From: Cynocephalus volans
Taxonomy: Eukaryota; Chordata; Mammalia; Dermoptera; Cynocephalidae
DNA: 64,000 bases
Direction of reading: 5' to 3'
Assembly (NCBI RefSeq): GCF_027409185.1
Contig: NC_084462.1
Location: forward strand, 186,832,071 to 186,896,070
The number at the start of each line of letters is the position of its first letter. Within the stretch, counting starts at the first letter, position 1. The notes under the pieces were generated by a model. It was given only the letters and a program-made list of their open reading frames with translations. It did no database searches and was not told the origin of the DNA. The translations under genes and the position numbers were made by a program. Below are positions 1 through 11,040 of this stretch, one piece after another.

Positions 1-2600
1 TGTCCCAGCACCATCTCAGAAGCCCAAAGTCTCATCTGAGGCTAAAGGTAAAACTCCTTCTATTTGTGAACCTATAAAAATAAAAAACAAATTTATCTAC
101 TTCAAGGTACAGTGGGACAGACACTGGGTACACATTCCCATTCCAAAAGTGAGGAATAGACAAGAAGAAAGAAAAACCAGGCCCCGAACAGGTTCAAAAC
201 CCAACAGGGCAAACATGAAGTGCAGTGGAGCATCTGGGCCCCCAAAGCACAGGGCAGCCTCACTCCTACAGCTCCGCTAGGTGAAGCCCATTGAGCCGCC
301 CTGGTACCTGCAGCTCTTCCATGCCAGTGCTGACTTTGCCAGCAAACCCACAGTTCTGGGCTCCTGGTCGCCCTCCTGCCATCCTGGCTGCACTAGGCAC
401 TTCCCCAGTAGATGACCTCTGCTGCAGCTCCGCCCCTGCAGCTGGTCTCTGCCTGGTTCCCCAGGCTTTTCCATATGTCCTCTGGACCCTGGGTGGAGGC
501 TGCCACGTCTCCACTGCACTCATTTTCTATTGGCCTGCAGACTCAACATGACGCAGATGTCACCATGGTTTTCAGCTTTATGCTCCCCAGAGCTGCTGAG
601 GCAGAGTTGCTGTAGCCAGAGCAGCCAGAATGCAGGGCGCAGTGGATGAGGGCAACCATGCCCAGGTCTGTCCTCCAGAAAAATCTCCATTCTCCTCGGC
701 CTCTGGGTCTGTGATGGGAGGGGCGCTCTTCCAAACTTCTGAAATGCCTTCAGGGCCTTTCTCCCATTGACTTGGATATTAGCATCCAGCTGCCCCATCC
801 TGGGCTCCTGAGTTACTTGAATCAGCTTGGCATTTGCCCGCAGTTCACTCACAGTCTCAGGCAGTTCTCCAACATTCGCTCACACAGTTCCAACAGCTGC
901 ATTCACACACCCCCTCAAGGAGTGGTTGTCCTGACCTTGCTCGTGTCTGCAGCTATACTGTAACCATTTCCACATCATAATGGAGGCTAACTCGTCCGCC
1001 TTTTCACCAGGTGAAACATACGTGAAATTCTGCAAGGGCAGCCATCCTCAGGTAACCTGCCTATCTGTATGTGGCACTTTTTTCTCGGGTTACTAGGGCA
1101 CCTGTCAGGCCATTGGGCTTCTGTGGCACCCTGTGAATCTTCTCAGGTTTACATGGCACCCAGCAAGCTTTCCCAGGTATATCCAGCACCCAGTGAGCCA
1201 TCTGCATGTCAGACAACTGTGACATGTGGTTACTATGTCTTCTCCAGAGCACATCACACCATCCACCCCTGGGTCCCATAGCCGCAGCAGCCAGGGGCTC
1301 TGCCTGTTTCGGCCACTTTACTCTTTCTCCAAGCCAACCAATTCGACCTGGGTGTATGGGACATAGGTCGTGAATTAGGTCACCTGTGGGTTGCCTGCCA
1401 GTCTGCTTGGTCCCATACGCTGCTCGTCTTCCACTTTCTGATGAGCAAAAGGTCACCCCAGGAGATGCACAGTCTCCCCCAACTCGCCATCAGGTTGGTC
1501 ATCCCCAGTGTTGGAAGCAGGAGTGACCTGTTGCTGTACTTCAGCCTCCAGGGCAAGTAGCCGTGTTCCCAAGTCTGCTTTCTGTTGCAAATCTTCAGGC
1601 CATGTTGCTTCATGGGGTTTCCGGTCCATTTTGGCTCACAGTACAGTGAGCAACAGCCAGACCTGGTCAGCAGGAAAGCAGCCACTGGGGGCCACATGCT
1701 CAAGTGCAGCCACATTTCCTGCCACTCCCAATGGGCTTTCTGCTTCTTTACTTGCTTGGCATCCTACCCATGACACCAGTTACTGGCCTCTTTTACCTGC
1801 TTGGAATCCGACGGACAACTCTAACTTTCAGGCTGGGCCTCAGAGAACCTTCAAACCCATTGTACAGACTGGGTCACAGACCTGTCATATAAAGACTGGG
1901 TCACATAACCCTCATGTGCCAGGCTGGGTCACCAGCTCCACCCAGAGTTCACATGCAGTTCTGTTAATGGGGATACCCTTCCATGACATCCCTCCTGGAC
2001 TGGACATTGGCACAAATCCACACACCCCGCAGTCTGACCAATTGTGAGCTTCAGCATAGGTGGCAGGCCAGGTCAGAAAGGCATTCACCATTGCTACAGG
2101 CAGGACCCTGAAAATGAGGAAGGTACAGAGATAAGACAAAAGGTTTAAAAGGCACGAGAAAAGGTAAGACTTTATCTAATATTAACATAGTTGCTGTTTG
2201 ATAACATAGGCCAACAGCACCCATTGTTTGGGCACTTTCCAGGGTGGGCAGTGCCACACTTTTAACCTTTGACATTATCATTAGGTACAATATTATCGTA
2301 GCTGTGAGCCTCAACTGGAGGCCACACCAGTAACCTAATTTCTGTCCCCTTCTTAATGAGTGCCATGGGGGCTCTAGTGGTGAGGGAGGCTCCCATTTAG
2401 ATAAAGAGTGGTTGAGTGTGATGCCAGAGGTATGGTCTCCCCCAATGCAATGACAACAGCAAGACACCTGGGAGGGGGTGCCACTTTAGTTTCCAGTCTA
2501 TCAAAGTGTCACCGGGTGGGACGTCCTGTGGCAAATGCAGAACCAGTCCCTCAACTGCCAGATGGAATGCAGTCCCCCTTGTTGTCCTTGCATGTTTAGA
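1..2600. other. Unassigned old retroelement-like sequence
   Basis: I see no intact gene here. Open frames are short and carry no recognisable domain. The stretch lies directly downstream, in minus-strand sense, of the ERV-L-like integrase remnant, so it may be the 3' part of the same element, but I could not identify an LTR. About 100 bases near 1850-1940 resemble 29985-30060 in the LTR-like insertion of unit B, which supports a repeat origin. Confidence 0.4.
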
Positions 2601-4080
2601 GCTGTGGTTATTGGTGTGTGTCCTGCAAGCCAGTCATCCACAGACTTGTGCACTGTGAGGCAGCATTTATGAGTCTTATGGCTTCAGTCACTTGGGAAAA
2701 CATGCCCTTCTGGTCCTCTCTGGTGCCAACGTTATCAGTGTAGTTTTCAACACCCCATTCATATGTTCAATGAGTCCAGTGGTGGTGTGTTTCCAAGGCA
2801 GATGAAAAGTCCATACTATGATGTGGGCCTCTGACGACTCTTATGCAACATGTCCAGTGAAACGACTCCTGTGATCCCTGTCTACAGGCCAGGACCCCAG
2901 ACATGTCTACCTGCCATTGAGTGACAGGTGGGTGGAACACCCAATATTCCCTGGCAGGTGTCTTGGGGACATGGTCTCAAATGACTCTGTGGAAAATCCT
3001 TGTCTTCAGCCTGAATATCTGAATATTTTATGGGCAGAGCAGTCTCTTCTCTGTGTCCTATATTCTTTGTTGGCCCCAGTGTCTGGAATTTTGATGAGCC
3101 CAGTCAGCCACTTCAGAGGGTGTTAGCAAGACTTATAGCAGAACAGCTGGGGCTGTAGGTAAGGCATCAGCCTCATGAGTGCACAGCAAGGTGGTTGAGG
3201 ACTGAGCTGACAGTTGCCTTAAGACACCTGGGGTTGTGGCTTGAAGCAGATTCCTCATGTCCCTCCACAATTCCACACCCCAAAGAGTCTTTGAGTATTG
3301 TCCAGTTTTGTTGTTGTTTTTTGAATTTGTGGGTTTTTTTGTTTTTATTTTTGTACCACTGTGGCATCCAAGTCGTCAGACCGTTCTAAACAGCATCAAC
3401 TTGTGAGTCAGTGTGATCTTCACCACTTGAATTTCAGTGCACTGGCTTCTCAGTTTAGTTCTTCCTTCATACCAGATGATGCCAGAGCACAACAGGATGG
3501 CAGAGAAATGGCAGGTGAGTGGATTTCCCTGCTTCTACCATCTCCACACCAGATATCCTAGTGACGGGTGTCTACACCTTCCACCACAGAATGGAGAGGT
3601 GGAGCAAAATCTGCTAGTGCTGGGGTGGGGTCCAAATTCATGTATGTAACCAGGCCCCAGCAGTGTGTATAGTTCTTCTGACAGCAGACTAGTTTTGTAA
3701 GTGTTTTAATGTCGTAATTAGCATGTCATTGCTGCAATCCACTAACATTTGCCCCGACACTCATCAGCTTCAAAAGCATGTCTTTAATCCAGCCACTCAC
3801 TGGCACGGAGGTGCATACTTCCACCAGCAAGTTGATGTCAAAACTTCAGTCTACTGCAGTGTCAGACAGTTGGCCAGGATCTGTTCTCAATAGGGCTGTG
3901 TATGGTTTTCCTACTTTTCTGTAGCGGTGTCCAGAATCCTAATGGGATGCAGTTCCCATTCTGCTTCCACCATGGACCCCAATCAAATCCCTCTAGATAG
4001 ACACTAGCATCCATTTTATATCTTACACCTGGCATCAACTTTTCTATGACCTGTACATGTTTTGCAAACAATTTAGCTTT
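2600..4080 (-). pseudogene. ERV-L-like (class III) pol remnant: RNase H and integrase
   Basis: This is a decayed endogenous retrovirus polymerase on the minus strand. At 3862-4071 a 69-residue frame contains a stretch (PLGFWTPLQKS, then IHSPIENRSW) that matches the RT connection/RNase H entry of ERV-L-type pol, where a GFWS...YSPFE pattern is usual. At about 2700-2930 the minus strand reads fragments of the integrase catalytic core: a QWQVD block and, in another frame, a GLIEHMNG block. Frames are broken between these blocks and no long ORF survives. The order RNase H then integrase is correct for the minus strand. ERV-L elements normally lack env. Assignment to ERV-L rather than another spuma-related group is by motif style only. 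Confidence 0.6.
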
Positions 4081-4129
4081 ATCAAATGCCTCTTGTGGGG
4101 AGCATTCCTATCCTAGCTACCGACCCTCT

Positions 4130-4390
4130 TCACTATAGCATCGAGGGGTCTCGACATTTGTGCTAGTTTCATGTTTCCACACATGGACATCCAGATTTCC
4201 CAGCACAATTTCTTGAAGAGGCTGTCCTCTGCCCGTTTAATGTTCTTGTGATATTACTGAAGATCAGTTGGCTGTAAACATGTGGGTTGATTTCTAGGTT
4301 CTCTATTCAGTTCCATTGATCCACGTGTCTGCTTTTAAGCCAGTATCATGCTGTTCTGGTAGCCATAACTTTGTAGGATAACTTGAAGAC
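4130..4390 (-). mobile_element. LINE-1 ORF2 fragment, inverted 5' part
   Basis: The plus strand reads as the complement of LINE-1 ORF2 C-terminal sequence (the region around the 'measuring a cysteine-rich end' where ORF2 shows the GNCSLFKK-like block). It abuts a plus-oriented LINE-1 piece at about 4395, the arrangement expected of twin priming or of two nested insertions. Confidence 0.55.
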
Positions 4391-4394
4391 CTGC

Positions 4395-4760
4395 TGGAGG
4401 ACACAACAGCATCACAACAATTAAATTCTAGGGGAAAATTTAATCAAATAGGTGAAAATATGTATACTGAGCACTCTAAAGCATTGATGAAAAAAGAATG
4501 AAAATGACGGAAAGAAAAAAAAAAACAACCAAAAATCCTTTGTTCACAGATTTGAAGTATTAATGTAATTCTGAGTTTTATACTATGCCAAGCATTAAAC
4601 ACAATCTTTATCAAAATCGCACTTCAATTTTTTACACATAAATGAAAAGAAATTCTAAAATTTGTTTAAAACCACAGAAGACCTCAAATAGCCAAAGCAA
4701 TTCTGAACTCAACAACAAAGCTAAAGTCCATCCATGATTTTTACATTACAAAAAAGAATG
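4395..4760 (+). mobile_element. LINE-1 ORF2 fragment, start of duplicated unit C1
   Basis: The sequence matches LINE-1 ORF2 in sense orientation (the stretch encoding the EVKDLY-like block is recognisable near 4430). The same fragment, diverged, is present at about 60545-60900, so this LINE-1 was already there before units C1 and C2 were duplicated. Confidence 0.6.
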
Positions 4761-5400
4761 AAAAGTTTTCTACTGAACCTTTTTGAGACTATGTTATAAG
4801 ACTGTAAGTCATGTTCAACGTTACTGGGAAATATTGGTTTTACCTTTATTGCTTGTTTAGACAACCATAATCATACTTTGCTGCAAACTGCAAGTCCTGA
4901 CCTTCCTGCTGGTAACTGTCATTCTGATGTCAATTTGGGTTTCTTAGCCCTTTTGTGCACAGCTCAGGCATGATCCCTTGCACACCTCTCAGGACGCAGC
5001 CTGGAGCCTTGACTGTGGTCTGCACCCACATTCATTCTCTGAGCCTGTGCTTTGTGGGTCCCCTTCAGCTACACACCTGCAGGTCAGGAGGTGAGCCAGG
5101 TCTCCATGCAGATGCAGCAGCTTCCTCTCCACCTGCTCCTCTCCCTGCTGCTGTCTCCACTGGCTGCTTCCTAGGGGGTTCCCTTTCTGTCTTTAATTCT
5201 TCCAAGGCAGAGTTTCAATGTTGCTGGTGTATGAATTCAGCAGGGATGGAGAATTCCAGATTCTCACATCACCAGGACATGGCTGGGAGGGAAAGGGGTG
5301 CTGCCTGGTTGTTGGCACTTATGGTGTCCTGTGGACACAGCAAAAACAATTCCGATTCACAGGGACTGCGGTCATCACCTTTCTACCTTCTAGAATGTGA
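4760..5400. other. Non-LINE insert inside LINE-1, conserved in C1 and C2
   Basis: This segment interrupts LINE-1 sequence and is strongly similar to about 60905-61540. It contains a plus-strand open frame at 4955-5407 and a shorter nested one (see 5106-5174). The frame is partly shared by the two copies (HSSGMIPCTPLR, GEPGLHADAAASSPPAP are common to both), but conservation is equally good outside the frame, so coding is not shown. I do not recognise the product. Confidence 0.45.
5106..5174 (+). other. Short signal-peptide-like ORF (22 codons), possible leader-exon relic
   Basis: An ATG-initiated frame reads MQMQQLPLHLLLSLLLSPL then a small-residue end and a TAG stop. It has the shape of a secretory signal peptide: a polar start, a leucine-rich core, Pro and small residues at the end. 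The same frame with the same stop is at 61229-61297. It could be the first exon of a lost secreted-protein gene or a retrocopy fragment. No downstream exon is recognisable. Confidence 0.3.
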
Positions 5401-6300
5401 TATATAAAGATATTTCATAACCCATCAACAGAAGGATTAAATGATCAATTAAAAATGGGCAAGGAATGGAATACACCTTAAAAGTGAATAAGAGAAATAT
5501 CTGAAGAGCAAATGAAAAGATCGTCAATGTCATCAGTTATCAGGAAAATACAAATAAAAACACAAGGTAGCACTTCAGATCCACTAAAGTGGCCCCAATT
5601 TTTAAAGGAAATGAATAAGTATCCTCATGGATATGTAGACATTGGAAAAATTGCAGAGAGCTGGTGTTCAGGCAAAATGGTAGAACGACTGTGGCCACGA
5701 TTCTGGCAGTTATGTAAACAGTTTAATGCAGAAGTTCGCCATGACCCGGTAATTCCACTCCTATTTATATGCCAAGATAAGTGAAAAGAGGTGCCCAACA
5801 GAAATTTCCATGAATGATCACAGCAGCACTATTCACAGGAGCTAAAAAGTGAATAATTCCAAACTTTCACTGACTGATGTGTTGATAAACAAATGTGGTA
5901 CAATTGGAAAGTATTCACCTATAGAAATGAATGAGGTACTGACACACGCGACAACAAGAATGAACTTTGAAATCATTACACCAAGTAGAAGAAGCAGACC
6001 CAAAAGACCACGTATTATATAATTCTATTTTTATGAAATATGCAGAACAGGTGAATCCATAGAGACAGAAATCATATGAGTGGTTTCTAGGGGCATTCAG
6101 AGACAGGAATGGAAAGTGACTGTGTGTAGGGTGTGGGCTTTACTGTTGAGGCAAAGAAAATGTCCTGTAACTAGACACTGGTGATAGCTAACAAACCGTG
6201 TGAAAATATTGTGTCACTAGACTGTATAGTTTAAAATGGTTAAAATGCTGAATGCAATTTTATATAAATTGTACCATCACATGCCTTAAAGAAAACATAT
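5400..6300 (+). mobile_element. LINE-1 3' end (ORF2 C-terminus and 3' UTR)
   Basis: The sequence follows LINE-1 in sense orientation and includes typical blocks for the ORF2 C-terminal coding region and 3' UTR (water-mark phrases such as the 'ATGCCAAGATAA' and 'CAGCAGCACTATTCACAG' stretches). The same element is at 61540-62440 in unit C2. It belongs to an old LINE-1 subfamily judging by its decay. Confidence 0.65.
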
Positions 6301-6452
6301 TAAATTCAACTTGTTTTTACATTAATCGTTTTAAGGTAACAGAAACCTCATTTTAAAGGAACCCACAAAGCAAATGAAAAAAAAAATAATAAAAGTTCCT
6401 GAGAAAGACTTCTACTGAACAAAGACTGAAAGGAAACCCTGTTTATCTTCTG

Positions 6453-6458
6453 CACCTG
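6453..6458 (-). promoter_or_regulatory. E-box in conserved block 3' of V pseudogene RSS
   Basis: The plus strand reads CACCTG within TGCACCTGCT, 80 bp from the nonamer-proximal end of the degenerate RSS. The equivalent block occurs 72-79 bp beyond the nonamer in the other V genes. Confidence 0.45.
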
Positions 6459-6538
6459 CTCTTCAGTGGAAATTCCGTACTAAGTGTGCACTGAGCTCCT
6501 CCTACCGCCAAGTCCACGCCTGTCTTCCAGCAGAGGTT

Positions 6539-6577
6539 TGTTTGTATCTGGGCTTGAACTGAATTCCCCTTGTTGTA
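6539..6577 (-). promoter_or_regulatory. Degenerate 23-RSS of VH4-like pseudogene C1
   Basis: On the minus strand the heptamer position reads TACAACA (6571-6577; consensus CACAGTG), followed by a 23-bp spacer (6548-6570) and a nonamer ATACAAACA (6539-6547). The spacer length is preserved although the heptamer is no longer usable. Confidence 0.75.
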
Positions 6578-7001
6578 TTTCTCGCTCAGTAGTACATGGT
6601 GGTGTCCTGGGATCTCAGGCCACTCCTAGTTTAATAAGTTTGGCTCCTGGAGGTTTCCCTCGTGATGCTGACTTGGGATTTAAGAGTTGTGCTTCCACAC
6701 AACTCATATCACACTGACCCACTCCAGTCCCCTTTCTGGAGGCTGGTGGATCCAGTGCCCATCACAGCTCATTAAAGAGAATCAAGAAATAGTGCAAGTG
6801 AGGAACAGGTTCTGTGAGGGCCTCACCAGGCACAGCCTTGTTTCCTGCAGCTGCGACTTAGACAGGAAACCTAAGGATAAGGAGCATCACCATCAGTCAA
6901 ACACACTGGAAACCCCATGCCCAAGTCCCTTTCCTGAAGTCCCAGAGACATCCACAGCAGGGAGTGGCCACCAGGCAGAGAAGTAGCCCCAGGACATCCA
7001 T
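6578..7001 (-). pseudogene. IGHV pseudogene, VH4-like (unit C1)
   Basis: The leader exon (about 6956-7001) begins with ATG and is open (MDVLGLLLCLVATPC), close to the leaders of the two functional VH4-like genes, but the donor site reads GTGGAT instead of GTGAGT. The V exon begins near 6870 after a TTAG acceptor and shows SQLQE, the first conserved Cys (TCTIS region reads TCACTTGC) and a WIHQP-like framework 2. A TGA stop follows the first Cys by four codons, further stops occur in the CDR2 region, and the second conserved Cys codon is TGA. No octamer is seen at the expected distance upstream. Its paralogue is 62710-63142, which carries different lesions. Confidence 0.85.
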
Positions 7002-8160
7002 GCTCTGATGAAGGGCTCCTGGTGAAAGGAGACTGGGGCTGCTTCTCCAAGGGCTGGGCGTTCTGCCTGACACTGGGGTCTGCTTTGCACAAGGGAGGTC
7101 TCAGAGGTTATAAGTGTGGAGCAGAGTGGAGGGTGTCGACCTACCCTTCATTTGTGCAGAATGTTTTAACTTTTGCTGCTGAAAGGAAATTTGGAGGCAG
7201 AATTTCAAAGACTCTTCTTTGCTTCACTGCCTGGTCATCATCAGGTCTCCAGAAAAATATTAAGAGAAGTGGAAATGGAGAATGCAGAGTTTGTCATCAC
7301 AGAACATGTAGAAATGTTTCAAGTGATTTCTGGTTCCAGGAGAAGTCCGTGACCTTTTGATCCTCACGTGCTCCATTCCCATGTCTGGTCTTTGAAACTG
7401 ATGGTCAGTCAGTGGCCTCAGTCTCTCTGCACACACATCGCTTTTGTGTGACTTCGATAAAACAGTTGTGCTTCTGGAGAATCTTGGAGTTGGGTCCCTT
7501 CAGAACAGTCAGAATTTCCTCAGATAGACAGATAGGAGTATGTGCCTTTGTGGTGTGTGTGTGTGTGTATTTTAGAGAAACAGAGAGACAGAGAGACAGA
7601 GAGACAGAGAGGCCTCTAGTACATCCTGCTTCTCAGAGACAGTTACCAAGGTAAACATATAGACACGAATATCCCTCCACTTTTGGAACAACCACATGGG
7701 ATTAGAAATATTACTGTGGAAATTTCTAGAAAACTCCATCTTCCTCAGTCTCATTCACAAATCATCTGTTCACACTCCTGCCCCAACACTTCTAACGTCA
7801 GTCTTAACGGTCACATCAGACTCAGTCTTGAGGTTCATAATCTCATCACTTGCTTCTGTTCAGAGGTGACTCCTCGGTGGTGTTTTCTCCAGGGCAGATC
7901 CTCCTGCATCTGCAGACCTGTGACATGGACACGCTCTGTGCCCTGCCTCCCCTTACCCAATGTACTCTGGTGATTCATGTCCAGGATGATGACTATATCC
8001 CATCCCTTTCACCTGGGACTCAATGGATCACAGCAACTCTGAATGTCAGCTGGGCATATGGTGCCAGTGTCGGGGTTCTGGTCTATTTCTACTGTTTGGT
8101 GATGACACTGCATGACCCACGGCTTCTGTCTTTGGGATTCTAGTCCCACCATTTTTGGAA
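7002..8160. other. 5' flank of V pseudogene C1, no gene
   Basis: The first 790 bases are shared with unit C2, including the block with TTATAAG near 7110 that also lies upstream of the functional VH4-like genes. A microsatellite sits at 7551-7613. From 7790 to 8160 I see no coding potential or repeat I can name. Confidence 0.5.
7551..7613 (+). repeat. Microsatellite (GT)n then (ACAGAG)n
   Basis: A GT run is followed by tandem ACAGAGAG-type units. The matching compound repeat in unit C2 at 63690-63830 is more than twice as long, so the array has changed length since duplication. Confidence 0.9.
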
Positions 8161-8640
8161 CACTTTCTTTCTCAATTTGAAATTGTTTGTGTTTGCAGTT
8201 GATTATTTCTTTTAGCCCTTTTTATTTCAAATGAACTGCAAGAAGTTTCAAGTTGTGAAATTTTATTAAAATAGATGTACAAATTGCTCCCTTATGACAG
8301 TACAAGTCATACAGCAGACGATCTTAGGTAAACACAATAGAAACAATGACTTTGAAATGGAGAAGGTGTACAAATAAAAAATAGGGACTATACATTACAT
8401 CTGTGTAAATCATCAGATTCCAAATAAGAAAATGGTAAAGTGATTGGAGTAAATGACCTGTTTTCTCAGAGTGTGGGGTTTAAGAAAAATTTAGACTCAA
8501 GTGTAGAATGGTAGAGTAGGTGTAAAGGCAAAGATTTGCTCATTGAAATGGAAAATGCAGAAACCTACACACAAAAAAAGAAAACAAACAAACAAACAAA
8601 TAAGAAACAACAACAACAAAAACATGCTCACAGACTTGCT
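8160..8640. other. AT-rich stretch, nothing recognised
   Basis: The sequence is AT-rich with an A-rich AAC/AAAC simple stretch at about 8573-8630. No gene or named repeat is visible. Confidence 0.4.
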
Positions 8641-8643
8641 CTG

Positions 8644-8800
8644 CACCTGCTCCAGGTGCTGGGCCCTTTGGGCAGAGGGTCAGGAGTGCCACTCTAGATC
8701 AGTCCTGTGTCACCTTCTAGGGTTCTTGCTGCTTTCCCCAGACCAATGTTGTGGAGATTTTCCTCTGTGTTTTACTCTAATAGTGCCATAGTTTCAGGAC
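8644..8800 (-). pseudogene. IGHV relic: 3' flank, RSS ghost and FR3 stub cut by LINE-1
   Basis: The V-gene 3' landmark (CTGCACCTGC, E-box 8644-8649) is followed 72 bp later by a nonamer-like GGTTCTTGC (8721-8729), nearly identical to that of the VH3-like gene (GGTTCTTGT on the plus strand). Beyond it, a CTCTGTG heptamer ghost and a few bases resembling the end of framework 3 are visible before an inverted LINE-1 begins at about 8800. The rest of the V exon is missing. Confidence 0.45.
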
Positions 8801-9785
8801 TGAAATTTAATTATTATTCCACTTTGAGTTGATTTTTGTGTAAGGGTGCAATTTCATTCTTTTGCATGTGGATATCCAATTTTCCCAACAAAATTTTGGA
8901 AGACATTTTGCTCTTCTCATTATGTGTTCTTGCCACCTTTGTTAAAAATCAGTTGAACATAAATGGTGGGTTTTATTTCTAGGCTCTCTGGTTTGTATGT
9001 CTGTATGTCTGTGTGTATGTCATCACCATACTGTTTTGATTATTTTAGCTTTATAATAGATTCTGATCCATGATTAACTCAGAGTTATCTCTGGGATGCA
9101 AAGACGGTTCAAAAGAAGCAAGTAAATAAATATGATAAATGCCATTACAGAATGAAGGGGAAAAACCTATAATCATCTCAACAGAGGCAGAAAAAGGATT
9201 TGACATCCTTCGATATCTTTTTAATAACAAAAATTTCAACAAATTAGTGATAGACATATTATCCTTCGCTATATTAACGGTGATATAGGACAATCCCACA
9301 GCTAATGACATGCTTAACAGTGAAAGTCTGCCTTTGTTAAACATGATCAGAATAAGAACTTCTCTCACCACTTCCTTTCAACATAGAACTGGAAGTCTAG
9401 CCAGAACATTGAGGTAATAAAAATAAATAAATGGCATCCACTTATGAAAGGATAATAAAAACTGTATGTTTGCTGATAACATGATCTCATATATAAAAAC
9501 CCTAAAGACTCTGCCTGTTAACTGTGAGAACCAACACACATTTAGTAATATTGCATCCTAAAAAATCAGCACATAGAAAGCAGTAGTGTTTCTATACACT
9601 AACAATAAACTATCTAAAAATAAATCAGTAAAACAATTCTATTTACAATAGCATCAGAAAAAATAATTAAATTCCTGGGAATAAATGTAACCAAATTGCT
9701 TAAAGATTTGAATATTGAAAACTCTAAAGCATTGATAAAAACTTGTAAGTAAAGGGCAGACACAAAAGTGCAGATCAAGGAAGCT
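8800..9785. mobile_element. LINE-1 with inverted 5' part (twin-primed)
   Basis: From 8800 to about 9060 the plus strand is antisense to LINE-1 ORF2; from about 9060 to 9785 it is in sense orientation through ORF2 reverse-transcriptase-domain and thumb sequence. Opposite orientation of two adjacent pieces at one junction is the signature of twin priming. It truncates the V relic at 8644-8800. Confidence 0.6.
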
Positions 9786-9840
9786 ACAGAGCACCTAACA
9801 GGATGAATCAAAGCAAAAGAAATGAAGCACAAACACGCAC

Positions 9841-10137
9841 ATGCACACACGCACATATGTACACGTACACACACATGCACACACGCACATATGTACACGT
9901 ACACACACATGCACACACGCACATATGTACACGCACACACACATGCACACACGCACATATGTACACGTACACACACATGCACACACGCACATATGTACAC
10001 GTACACGCACAAGCACACACGCACATATGTACACGCACACACACATGCACACACGCACATATGTACACGTACACACACATGCACACACGCACATATGTAC
10101 ACGCACACACACATGCACACACACACACATACACACC
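9841..10137. repeat. 34-bp CA-rich minisatellite, 8 units
   Basis: GCACATATGT recurs exactly every 34 bp at 9851, 9885, 9919, 9953, 9987, 10021, 10055 and 10089. The bases after it alternate between ACACGTAC and ACACGCAC in the order T,T,C,T,T,C,T,C, which suggests amplification by three-unit (102-bp) blocks. The array is almost perfectly alternating purine-pyrimidine. Long open frames on both strands here are by-products of the repeat. Confidence 0.95.
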
Positions 10138-10440
10138 CATGACCAAGATGTTAAGTGTTATAACTTAAATCCTCAGAACATACCTAACGTGGTCAGGCTA
10201 AGAAACGCTTACACATAAAAGAATAAAGGTAAGAATTACAGAGGATTTCTCGTAAGAATCAAAGCCAACAAAAATTGAGAGATTTGAAATGTTTAAAGTT
10301 TTGGAAGCTTCAACCAACACCACCTGGGACTCTCAATTCAGCTAAATGATCCTCCAAGAGTGACAGAGACCAACAACTCCTCGTATCCACCTTCCATCCA
10401 GAAAGGAATAAATATTTGATATATATTGAATAGCACAGCA
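10138..10440. other. AT-rich spacer, probable old LINE-1 3' UTR
   Basis: No gene is visible. The right part runs into LINE-1 3' UTR-like sequence at 10400-10650 (the stretch with TATATTTCAAAATAGC is typical). Confidence 0.35.
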
Positions 10441-10921
10441 ACTATAGCCAATAAGAATAGATTATATATTTCAAAATAGCAAAGAGTGAATTTCAAATGT
10501 CTCACCACGAAAATAAAATGAGGTGATAAATACGTTGATTACTTTGACCTAATTATTCCACATTATATACGTTTATCAGAGCACCACATAGTTCCCCACA
10601 AATGAATACAAATATGATGTGTCATTTAAGAAAACATTTTTAATAACAAATGTGAAGGAGAAATAGCCTCTCTCAGACCACACAGTGGTGAAGGATCAAG
10701 GCGTCCCTCAGAATCACGAACGAGGTGAGCACAGCTGCCAGCACAGCTCCTATTGGACACCTTCAATGTGACAAGTGGATGTAAACAAGCAACAATCACG
10801 AGGACACACACACGCAGTCCTTGACCTTCGGGTGCGACATAAGGGGTCTGGTTTCAGGTCTTGCACATAAGAAGCTTGGACGTCATCGCTCCCATCCAGA
10901 CAACAAGAAAATCACTGAACA

Positions 10922-11040
10922 GTCAGAAAATCAGTGACTCTTCTTAAATACCTAAAAGAAGTGACGTTACAGGGTTCACTACTGTCCCCAAATTGAAGAT
11001 GCAATCAGGAAGACACAGAGGGTCACAGCTGGTCTGATCA
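10922..11040 (+). repeat. Left arm of imperfect inverted repeat
   Basis: The reverse complement of this stretch aligns over about 120 bp with 11572-11690, for example GACCCTCTGTGT and CACTTCTTTTA are shared. The arms are separated by about 530 bp. In unit B only this arm (about 30865-30985) remains. Confidence 0.8.

Larger units (their letters stand above)
4400..7787. repeat. Segmental duplication unit C1 (paralogue of 60545-64000)
   Basis: Order and sequence are shared with the right end of the window: LINE-1 ORF2 piece, a non-LINE insert of about 640 bp, LINE-1 3' end, VH4-like pseudogene, and a (GT)n plus GAGACA-type microsatellite. The last bases of the window correspond to about 7787 here, so the duplication probably continues outside. 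The two copies differ by many substitutions and small indels and have different pseudogene lesions. Confidence 0.85.

Noticed and set aside
1-1000. Coding exons in the GC-richer left end
   Set aside because: Open frames are short, on both strands, with no domain or splice pattern; position next to ERV-L-like pol favours a retroelement.
9614-10218. Several long His/Thr- or Cys/Val-rich open frames on both strands
   Set aside because: They are translations of the CA-rich 34-bp minisatellite; all six frames are open there.
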